A stretch of DNA of 64,000 nucleotides from Doryteuthis pealeii (Eukaryota; Mollusca; Cephalopoda; Myopsida; Loliginidae). Below the pieces are notes generated by a model, which was not told the DNA's origin, did no database searches, and was given only the letters and a program-made list of their open reading frames with translations. The stretch covers positions 65,801,036 to 65,865,035 of the forward strand of contig CM042157.1 of NCBI GenBank assembly GCA_023376005.1, in the 5' to 3' direction. Shown here piece by piece: positions 49,201 to 61,200 of this stretch; position 1 is the first letter of the stretch, and each line of letters begins with the position of its first letter. A program made the translations under genes and the position numbers.

Positions 49201-52200
49201 TGGTTATTCTCAAATAATGCTTTGGTCTGATAACTTTCACCGTCAATTTGTCTCACTGGCCACAAAACATTGTTTGATGAGACATCTCCAGCATGAAACA
49301 TCACAAATCACTTTTTGCAATTTGTCTGAATCTTGAGGATTTTTCTTATTTGGATTTTTCAGACTATTGTCCTCATCTTTATTGTTACATACACCGCATT
49401 TCAGCCAATGTGCTTTCCGGTGTTTTTTTTTGTCAAACTCAGGAACCTTCTTGTCATAATCGAGAGCCTTCTTGGAACTTTGAACCTAACCTTTTATTCA
49501 ATCCACCGGAGTAGATTGTTCTCATTCCTTTTAACTGTGAACGGCTATAAGTATTAAGTTATATTAAGTATTCTGTTATTATCACCCTTGGCTAGGATTG
49601 AACCTGCAACCCACAGATGATTGTCACTTAGAATTGTGTTAACTCAACCCTTATATCCGTTGTGCCATGTGTCCAACTGGATATAATTAACAGAATGAGA
49701 ACAGTCTACTCCTGTGGATTGAATAAAGGGTTTGGTTTAAAGTTCCATGAAGGCTACCGAGTTTGACAAGAAACACTTGAAGAATGTTAGAGGTCACATC
49801 GTCCGAAACATTGTGTATATAACAATAAAGATGAGGACAGTAGTCGAAAATTTCAAAATCTTGTTTGTTAAATTTGACTGACAATATTTCTTGAATAAAA
49901 ATGTGTCCTCCAGTGATGCTGATAGCTTTTTAATTTAGTGCATCCTTGGACACACAGATTTGATTTGAATGAGTCCGTGGGAAATTTGATGGTTCCCAAC
50001 TAAAGTTTCTTAATAAATTGCAGTTTTTATCTATGAACAACTAAAGCAGTCTAACCTCTACCTTGTACCCCATACAGTGTAATTCGTTTCCAAGAAAATA
50101 TTGAAATGTATTTACAGTTAGCTGGAAATGGTGGGGGAAGAAAAAGACCCGCTGGGAAGCATGGATACGATTTTTTTGCATCCGTGACACAGGACACATA
50201 CCTATCTGCATCTCTGGTCATATGACAAGTAAAGTCATCGGGCCAATCTAATGTCAGTATCAGCCAGACAGCTAGGGAGTCTATCCCCTTTTTACTAACG
50301 CTAGACCAAGGAGATTATTTCAGCATCTGAGGTGGAGCGCCACACCTACCATCAGCTCCTCACTTTACCACACAGATCCCTGTGCTACTCATACACTGAG
50401 TTGACGCGGGCCGGTATCGAGCCAGGAACCTTGTGATTCCTAGATGAACGCTCTACCGACTGAGCTAAGCCGGCCCTAAAACCGTTGCTTATTTTCTTGT
50501 TTTTAATCTTTGAAGGAATAAGCAATAATAAAAACCAATTATAACAGAATCTGTTTTTCGAAAGTATTTGTTAATCTGTCAGCTGTTATAATAGAACCAA
50601 CCAACAGTACAATTACTGGACCTCTGATAGAAGCAGACATGTAGTGGAGGCACTTGTTGTGTAATGGTTATCATCATAGGAAATGGTTTGGTTTGTTTTA
50701 CAGCATATCAACCTCTGTGGGTCATTTAATGCCGACTAGGTTTTGAAATAAATTCATTCTTAATAGATTCTCCCTGGTCTAGCACTAGCGAAAAGAGGAT
50801 AGACTCCCTCGCTGTCCAGCTGATACCAACAATAGGCCACTCTGCCTGCTACTACTTTATAGAGATTTTATAAGCATTTTTCAGATGGAACCCATTGAAA
50901 ATGTCTGTTTTAAGGTGCCTATGAGCATTGCTAAAGAAACTACACAAAAGATATAAATTTACAATGTAAGCCATAGGCATAAAATAACCCCAGACAGGGT
51001 TATTTTATTAAAATCAATCTAAAAGACAGTTTGCTGTGGGTCACATGACCAAACGTACAAAGCTATGGAACTATCAAAACAGCAGCCCTCTTGGCTGGGG
51101 CTTTAGAATACACTGATGCACCCCTGCAGAGGGGTAAGAACCCCCCAATGGGGCCACCTGTTGGCTGTGAGTGACAACCCATGATTCTTAAAAACGAAAT
51201 CCTGGTGGATGAGCAGTCTATGACAGTCCAACACTCCACTTTGGTCCTTACTTAGGCTAGACAGGCAGTCGGAGAAGTCCCCTCTGATCAAGAGGCTGGT
51301 CATGTCAATCCCTAGCACCTATATGATTGTCTCTTCCCTATTGCCCTTATGGCAAGCCCCAATCCTTTTTATCATATGGGTGCTAGAAGGTGTGGCCGAG
51401 GGTCTACATGTCCTGGGAATGACGTTAAACTCTATCTGATGGTGAGGTTCCATTTCTGGAGGTTTGGGGAATATGGAGCACCCCTTCAACACCATTGCTC
51501 CCTGGTCCACTCTGACCCGGAGTGGTATTACCTGTTAGGGTCCCATCTATAGGTTAAATAGAAAAATGTGTTTATAAACAAAATTGAGGATCCATTAAGA
51601 ATGACTTTATTTCAAAACTTTATCAGCATTAAATGACCCACTGAGGTTGATATGCCATAAAACAAACCAAACAGCACAATTACTGGATCTCTGATAGAAG
51701 CAGACATGTACTGGAGGTAATGGAGTTAAACCAAGATTATTATACTTTTTATATATTGAAGTATTTGTAATAGCTCTTAAGTAAACATGGTAAGGTTTTG
51801 ATATGTATTTTAAAAATGTTTATTATGATAATTTTCAAAAGGATGTAGATTTTTAATGATTTGTTAATGTTGAAACTTTTTTAAAATCCAATGTATTTTC
51901 TTTTTTCTCTTCCAGCCAGCATGGGAGCATCGGTTATTAATGACGATTTAGCAAGAATTAAAGTTCTCAAAACCGAACTGTCAACAAAACACAGGAAAAA
52001 AGAATTAGACGGATTCTGTTTATATTTGTATGTAGAAAATTTTATTTGTTTTCAATTAAATATGAGTTAAATATACTTAACTATATATGTATTTACGATA
52101 TATATAATATAGTGTTTTATAATTTGCTAGAAGCATTTTGTTTATATTGGTTTGGGGGGGGGGGTTTTGAACGCTATCACAATAGAAAGAGTAAAGAAAA

Positions 52201-55200
52201 ATAAGGTAACTATGGCGTTGTTTGTTAACCTATAATTTATTCTTAATATTTCAAGATAAAATCTCTTCGACAGAAGATTTCTGAAATTGAAGCTGTTGCT
52301 AGTGAACATCCATTTTGTTTTGTCTCGTATCTTCCAAATTCTCTGCATGTGTGTGTTTATGTGTTTGTGTCTGTTCAAAAATGTCTGATTATCATTCCAG
52401 GTTTGGCTTACCATTTTTGTTTTATTATTAAGTAGCATTCCCAGTTGAGTTTTTTTATTTGAGGTTATTGTTATTTAATCATGTTAGTTATATAGAGCTT
52501 TGTAAATGGAGTTCAGAACTGTTTGAATTATGCAAATATCCCCAGTGATTACCGATTTTTAATTTCAGATATGGAGTTGTATTGAAAAAATTAGACCTCC
52601 TAAAAGAAGCCACAAATGTTTTATTAGAAGCTGTGCACAAAGAGCCACTTCACTGGGGAGCTTGGCAAGAATTGAATACTCTTATCCCCGACAAAGAAAC
52701 GGTGAGTTTGGCTCATTTAAAATAATTTTTTTTCCATTTTTTTATGAATTCTTTTTTAACATATTCAATGCAATACAACCTACAGGTGGATTGTCCTGTT
52801 TTACTGCCACTGGTTTTTGTAAAAAGGGGTAATCTGAACATTAGTTACATAAATAAGAGTAACCTCCCCTTGTATGTTTCACTTTGAGGAAGCCGTTTGT
52901 TTTGGTCAACCATTTTCATTTCACTGTAAATCTACACTGAAAATACGAATTTGTTCGAATCAATACAACTGCATGATTTAACACGAAAATATCATAAAAT
53001 GTGTTCTTAATTGTGCTTGTGCATTTATTTGAAATGAACTTAATTGTTATTAAGAATGCATGACGCTTCTGGATTGATGTCATTAAGTTTATTTACTAAA
53101 CAACGTGAAACTGTACAAAGAAAAACAAATAACCTTCAATAAAAGGATAACAGCAAATACATTTCTAAGAAATAGAAAACCTGACAGAAATGGGAGAACT
53201 TACCGTGTCGCCTATCCTGACCAGTGGCGTAAACTTAAAGGATTCGTATGTGAGTTCCCCTTACCATTTTCCGGTTAGGGATTCATAGACTGCAGAAACT
53301 AATGGTCGGCACAAAATGGGATTAATAAAACCCACTAAACTACTCTAAATTGGATACTGTGGTTGTAGTTAATTTTATAAACAAAAAATAACTATATAAA
53401 AATAAGATATAATTAACTGATCGGTTTAGTGACAGTTACATCCTATGTTTTTTGTAGTCGGAAACAACCCACCAGTGGGTTGTATATAATAAAAATAAAA
53501 AAATATAGCCCAATCCACCAGTGGATTGTGTTGCATTGAATGTGTTTATTAATAATAAAAATAAACAACTTAAAAACAAGAATATATAAATGGATAAAAA
53601 AAATAATAAAACAAATGTATAGAAAAATAATTTTTATTAGCCTATATATAAATATAGATAGATTTATTTTTAACTTTTTAAATCCCAGCTAATGCTGGGT
53701 AGCTCTGCTAGTAGTATGTATAATAATATAATGGTGTTATTGATTAATTTTTAGATGTGTACATGAAGTAAAGTTTAAAGTAAAGATCTTTTAGAAAATA
53801 AAAAAAATTGAAGATACTTTTGATTCACCCTAATATATGATAACAATTATAATTATAATGAAGATTATGCGTCTGTCTGTAACCGAAACTACATCATCAC
53901 CAACGTCACAATTTCCTTAGTTATTTACATTATATTCTCAATGGTTGATAAATAATCATCATTTAATCTTAAATAGTATCTTATTTATTAACAATGTCTC
54001 TATAAAGGTCTGAGATAGATTTGCCTCAAAACAACCCATATTATCAATGTGTTTAAAATCCTGTGATGTGTTTTCTATATCATTAAGAAATTAATGTTTA
54101 CATAGTATCATCATCATTGGCAATTCAGTCTCGAAAGACTATGATAAAAGTTTTTGTGTGCCCCTGAAGTTGCAGCCCCTCCTTGTGACTATGAAGTCCT
54201 ATGTTTGAGAAACATTCTCGACCACAGATTTTGCATTTGTAGGTTGTCCCTATAGATGATGATGTTCCAATGCTTTGTTGCCATTGCTTTCTTATGGACC
54301 TCTTAGCTTCATGATGTTGTATCGGGGTGAATTCTGACATGTACAGTCCTCTATGGAGATTCTGCCGCCACCGAGGGCAGTCTTGAGCCAAATTTTCCCA
54401 GCTGGAAGGGACAATGCCAAAGCACCTGAGATCATTTTTACAGACATCCTTGAATCGCAGTAGGGGGCAACCAATCTGTCTTTTACCAGATGTTAGCTCT
54501 CCATATAGGATGTCTTTCGGGATTCGTCCATCATCCATTCGACGTACATGATCCAACCATCGGAGATGACGTTGTCTCAGTAGAGAGTACAACGTCGTTT
54601 ACATAGTATATAGTGTGAATAATTTGCGTACCAGTTTTAATTAGACAGTGTTCAATAAATGATTACGTGACGTTATTGATTTTTATTATTGTTCTGTTCT
54701 CAATTGTATTTAAAGCAATGCTATGTATAAATTTATATTGAAATCAATTAGGATAAAGTAAAAATAAGTGTAATCTCGTTTTGTGTTCATAATTTCATTA
54801 GTCTTTCTAATTCAATATCTTTTTATTATAATGGAGATTGTGTGTTTGTCTGTCTGTAACCAAAACTATTTCACTGCTCAATTCACAATTACCTCTGTTA
54901 TTGACTTCACATTCTCAATGATTTTATTTTTATTTAAACATCAATTATTAATAAAATTGTTTTACATTATTAATACTGTTGGCCTTATCTACATACTAAT
55001 AACATACAATTGTATTTATATATACAACAAAATAGCAGTTTACAGAGTGAAAGGGAAGGCTAATTTGCATATTGATATTAAAAATTTGCTTTTAATAAAT
55101 ATGTGCTTAGTATTATTGATTTCTAATTATTTAGTTTTATCTTAATGAATAAGAACAAAAATCTTGGGGATAAATCTTAAAAGAAATTCATTAACAAGAA

Positions 55201-58200
55201 GAAATAACTGTAATTTTATTCTTTACTTCCTATTTTAACTAAATAGTTAAATTATGAAAATTTAACAATGAAAGACAAGAGTGATAGAAGAGTAAGTTTC
55301 AGTTGTTCTATTTTTCGATTATACCCTCACTCCATCTTTTTCAAATTTCTTTATCTGCATCCTTATTAAGTTTCATTAGCCTTTCTAATTTAATATATTT
55401 TATTACATAAAAAATGAAATACTTGCCCGGGGGGGGGGGCATATATTTGCTAGTAATATTTCATTATATTAAAACTTAAATACTTCTGCCCAAAGGGTAC
55501 TTTTTTTTTCTTGCTAGTATTAATAATATGGTGAATTCATGGTCTTTAGTTGTGTACATGAAATAAAGTTTGAACTAAAGATACTTTTAAATAAATACTT
55601 TTAATAAATTCTGATATATTTGAAAAGTTGATGAATTTTATTTGATATTTAACTAGACTTTTTTATATAATTATTATTCTTATTATTTTTTTCAGCTTTT
55701 GTCTTTGTCTTTACCAAACCATTGGATCAAGCATTTATTTTTGGCCCACATGTATTCTGAATTGCAACACACTGATGATGCTCTTAAGATTTATCAATCA
55801 TTTGTTGACAATGGATTTGCTGATTGTACCTACATTCAGGCTCAAATAGCCATTGCTCATGATAATAGTCGCAGTACGTATAAAACTTATTTCATAGCAA
55901 AATTCATTTCCATTTCATTTTTATAGCAAAATTCATTTCCATTTCATTTTTATAGCAAAATTCATTTCCATTTCATTTTTATAGCAAAATTCATTTCCAA
56001 TGCATTTTTATAGCAAAATACATTTCCAATGCATTTTTATAGCAAAATTCATTTCCAATGCATTTTTATAGCAAAATTCATTTCCAATGCATTTTTATAG
56101 CAAAATTCATTTCCAATGCATTTTTATAGCAAAATTCATTTCCAATGCATTTTTATAGCAAAATTCATTTCCAATGCATTTTTATAGCAAAATTCATTCC
56201 CAATGCATTTTTATAGCAAAATTCATTCCCAATGCATTTTAATTCTAAAAATTTATTTCCAATGCATTTTTGAATTTTGTGTGTGATTGAGGTCAGGTAC
56301 AGAGTATCTAAGGTTTAAAGTTTCAGAGGGTAACAAAAAGGTTGTAAAGTTGTCTGAGTGACCTATTGTCAGTATCAGACAGACAGCGAGGGAGTCTATT
56401 CTCTTTTCGCTAGCAGTCGACCAGGGAGTTTTTTTTTTTGTTTGTTTTTTTTTTTTTTGCTGAGGCGGTGCACCACACCTACCGTCAGCCCCCACACTTT
56501 ACTGCACAGATCAGATTACCCAATCTGTGCTACTCATGCGCTGAGTTGGTGGGGACTGGTATCTAATCTGGAACTTTGCGATTCCTAGGTGGTGCTGTAC
56601 CAACTGAGCTAGGATACAAGATCATAATTTTTCAATGTTAAATATCTCTGTTGATAGAAATATTTTAAAAGATGTTTTTTGTTTTTGCTTTGTTTTTTTG
56701 TTTTTTCCATTAAATTTTTTATTACTTTTGTAGGTTTTGATCAAGCAGTAGAAGTCTTCATGAAATTACGTGATATTGATCCTTACCGCTTAGAAAATAT
56801 GGATATTTTTTCCAATATACTTTTTGTAAAAGTAAGTCATCTAAATCTTATCGGTTACCTTTTTTCTTTTTTTATATTAATTATTAAAATTTTATTAATT
56901 ATTTAAAAAAAAAAAAAATAACTTATTCATGTTTGTGAATTTGCTGTTGAAACTTTTTTTTTAAGACTGGTGTATCTGTGATTGCTACACTTATATATTT
57001 TGGTTGACCATTTTCATTTCACTGTAAATCTACACTGAAAATACGAATTTGTTCGAATCAATACAATGAAAATATCATAAAATGTGTTCTTAGTTGTGCT
57101 TGTGCATTATTTGAAATAAACTTAATTGTTATTAAGAACACATTTTATGATATTTTCGTGTTAAAACATGCAGTTGTATTGATTCGAACAAATTCATATT
57201 TTCAGTGTAGATTTACAGTGAAAATGGCCAACCAAAACATATGGCTTCCTGAAAGTGAAACAAACAGGAGGAGGTTACTCTCATTTATGTAGCTAATGTT
57301 CAGATTACCTCACTTATTACCATTTTAAGCATTTTCTTTTTTTTATGTTCATAGGAAAATCGAATGGAACTGGCTTATTTGGCTCATAATGTTTGTGAAA
57401 TTGATAAATATCGGGTAGAAACTTGTTGTGTTATAGGTGAGTTCAATTCTCTTTCATTATTTCTTTTTTCCTCTCATATATGTCGAAAGGCAGTTGAATG
57501 GCAGCCATGCTAATGGTGGACAATCATCATATAGGTAGCCTGTTGCCAACTAACTTTCTTCCTCTTTTGCCAAAGAGTTCCTTCAACTGAAACAGTCCAA
57601 GGGACATAACTCATAATCTACATTGCAGTTTTTTTTTTGTTTTGTTTTTTGTTAGTTGGGATGTATCAATTACCTCTAGCAATTTCAGCGTAGATGCTCC
57701 TCTTTTGGTCAGGGAATCTGCCAGTTATAGTTTCCCATCTACCCAAAATACCTCAATCTCCCCCTCAGACACCATTTCCCTCAATCTTGCATTACTAACA
57801 ATATTTGTAGTGCTAAAGCAATAGTTAGTGATACTGAGTCTGGTGGCAGTACAGCCATACCAAAAGTTTCTTGCACCAAAGAAGAAATGAAGAATCCTGC
57901 ATCTGCTGACTCACTTAATGCCAAAGTTTCAGATGCTGATGGACTTTTTGTAACTCTGTCCAACTTTTAAATAAAATATTCTAAAATTCTGAAATAGGGT
58001 TTGGAGTTAAGTTATTATTATAACCTTATAATATGCTTTTTATGGTAGACCACATACTATAAGATAAATATGATTTGGTAGGCCACATTCAAAAGGTAGG
58101 CCACATACTATAATGGTACCGAAAATTTGGTATTGCCATGGGGGGAAATATGGTAGGCAATTTAATCTCAAAAGGACACATTTTCATTATACACCATGGG

Positions 58201-61200
58201 AAGTCATGTGTAATGTCACTGACTTAATATTTAAATATGCAAATGATATGAATTTTGTTTTTTCCATGTGTATTTTTCCAAAACATTGAAATAAATAATA
58301 ATTTCTCAATTCAATTACATTGATTTTAAATAATTAAATTACATTGTATTGGGATATTCTAATGTATGCATTTTGTTTTGTGTTTGTTGTGTGTGTGTTT
58401 TTTTTTTTTTTTTGGGGGGGGGGGATTTCATATTCTGAAACAGGCCGAAATGTACGCAAATTATATTATCATGTTGATTGAATTAGGTGATTTTGTCTTG
58501 CATCATAATTTTTTTTTTTTTTGTTAAAAATATTTAAATATTTCTTTTTTTTTTTTTTTTCTTTTTCAGCTAATTACTATTCTTTACGATCTCAGCATGA
58601 AAAAGCTCTGTTGTATTTCCAAAGAGCCCTTAAATTGAATCCACATTATTTATCAGCTTGGACCCTTATTGGACATGAATATATGGAAATGAAAAATATT
58701 ACCGCTGCAATTGAAGCCTATCGTCAAGCTATAGGTAAGTAACAAGTTAAACCCAAAAAACAAATTTTAAGGGGATATTTTGCATAATTCTTCAAAACAT
58801 TGTAGTCACATTGATTAGCTCTGTGCCGGTACTGGATGCCATGCAGAAGACCTACACCAACAGGGATTGATGGCGAGAGAATGACCTGGGAATCTATGGT
58901 GTCAGCACAACTTGATGATGATGATTTACTAAGCTAATTGAAATTGGAAGGTGTACAAAGAAGAGTGACAAAAGTAATAAAAAGAGTAAAATATTACAGT
59001 TACAGGGAGAGATTGGAGAAATTAGGATTAACTATTTTACTAAAAGAAGAATGAGAGGTGATTTAATTGAAACCCTCTAAATAATTCAAGGAATTTCTAA
59101 TTATTTTAGACTTTTAAATATTTCTCTTCAAACTGGAAATTTACTGTCAAGGCAGATTTCAATAGCTCAGTCGGTAGAGCGTTCGGCTAGAAACCACAAG
59201 GTTCTAGTTCGATACCGGTCCTCACCAACTCAGCGTATGAGTAGCACAGGGATCTGTGCGGTAAAGTAAGGAGCTGATGGTAGGAGTGGCGCTCCACCTC
59301 AGATGCTAAAAAACAATCTCCTTGGTCTAGTGCTATTGAAAAGGGGATAGACTCCCTCGCTGACTGGCTGCCCCGTCGACTTTACTTTACTTTTTAATAC
59401 TATTTTAATACTCAAACAAGAACAACAACCACAGTGTGAAACATGCCAAACACCTATTCATAGATTGCAAAGTTTTTGCTCACATCAGAAATCATTATTT
59501 TAATGCAAACAATATGAAAGATCTATTTGAAAAAGTAAACAGAAGAAATTATGTACTTTTTGTAAATTTTTTTTTTTGTAATTATACCATAAATATAGAC
59601 ATGAACCTAATCGGTACCATACAACATGATCCCAAATGATGCTAACACATTGTAAAACCAGTTACTACAAAAGTGTAAATATAGATACACACAACTGCTA
59701 GGCATGACATAACTCCAGATGGGTTGATGTGCCATTAAAATCGATCAACCCAGCAACCAACCAATTGGATTTTTTTTTGCTAATATTTATATATTTTTGG
59801 AACAAATTTCTTATCAGATCAAGAATTACAATTGTGTAAAAAAAATAATATGGTTAAATCAAGCTTAATGGGCCTAAATTCCACAATCATGCCACCCTGC
59901 CAAAAGAAAAAAAAATACCAAAAATCAGGGAATTAACCAAATTTAATTTAATTTTCAGTAATAATACACCAGTTATTTTATTTTAGAACCTTTACATTTT
60001 TTCAGGTTAGTTAACTTTGAACCACGTATCTTTGAGGCGTAACACAGATTCTCAAAGATCTGTGGTTCAAAGTTAACTGCCCTGAAAAAATGTAAAGATT
60101 TTTAAATGAAATAACTCGTGCATTATATCTTTCATTCATTAATATATCAATACTGAAAATTTCATTAAATTCGGTTAATTGCCTGATTTTTTTTATTTTT
60201 TTTTTTTTTTTTTTCTTTTGGTGGGGTGACATATGATGGTGGAATTTAGGTCTGTTAAGTTCGATTTAACCCAAAAATATTTAAATTGAATTGGATGATT
60301 GCAGAAATAATGGTAAGAAAAAGAAAGTAAGAGGGCATTTTTGGAAACTATTGCATGAATTACTTAACCGAATTTTATCTGTATATCGATAACGTACAGT
60401 GATGCTGATAGCTTTTTAATTCAGTGCATCCTAGGACGTATTTGATTTGAATGAGTCGCAACTAAAGTTTCTTAATAAATTGTACAGTTTTTGTTTTTTT
60501 TTCTATGAATAACTAAAATCTTTAACCCCTACCTTGTACCCCATAAAGTGTAATTTATTTCCAAGAAAATGTTGAAATGTATTTACAGTTAACTGGAAAT
60601 GGTGGGGGGAAAAAAGGAAAACACTGGGATGCATTGATGCGATTTTTATGCATCAAAGAAGCAGGATGCATACCTATCAGCATCTCTGGTAAACATTATG
60701 AGAAGATAGTATAAAGAGGAGATGCCCAAGGAAGCATAACAAATAAATAATAATTGCAAGTTACAAACTGCAACTACGATCGGTAATCTGAACATTAGCT
60801 ACATAAACGAGAGTAATCTCCCCTTGCTTGATTAACTTTGAGGAAGCCATATGTTTGGGTCAGCTGTTTTCATTTCTCCATAAATCTACACCGAAAATAC
60901 GAATTTGTTTGAATCAATGCAACTGCATATTTTAATACAAAAATATCATAAAATGTGTTCTTAATAACAAGTTCATTTCAAATAATGCGCAAGCACAATT
61001 CAGAACACATTTTATGATATTTTTGTGTTAAAACATGCAGTTGTATTGATTTGAACAAATTCATATTTTTGGTGTAGATTTATGGTGAAATAAAAATATG
61101 GCCTCCTCAAAGTGAAACAAACAAGGGGAGGTTACTCTCATTTCTGTAGCTAATTACCCTAAGATGTTCCTGTTGCAATTAATGGGTTAATATTCTTTTG

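Larger units (their letters stand above)
53846..55517 (+). mobile_element. Helitron family H copy carrying two nested insertions
   Basis: 5' part: TTATAATGAAGATTATGCG and GTCTGTCTGTAACCGAAAC. 3' end: TTAAAACTTAAATACTTCTG, a GCCC/GGGT hairpin and CTAG at 55514-55517 followed by T. Split by a LINE (54109-54596) and by a second Helitron (54818-55453); without these it would be about 550 bp. Confidence 0.75.

Noticed and set aside
54125..54592. 155-codon zinc-finger host gene
   Set aside because: Flanked by a 13-bp target duplication and matching non-LTR ORF2 C-termini; it is a LINE fragment.
57642..57963. Ser-rich alternative exon of CDC23 in intron 8
   Set aside because: No matching phase requirement, no conserved residues, and exons 8 and 9 already join in frame with the family sequence.
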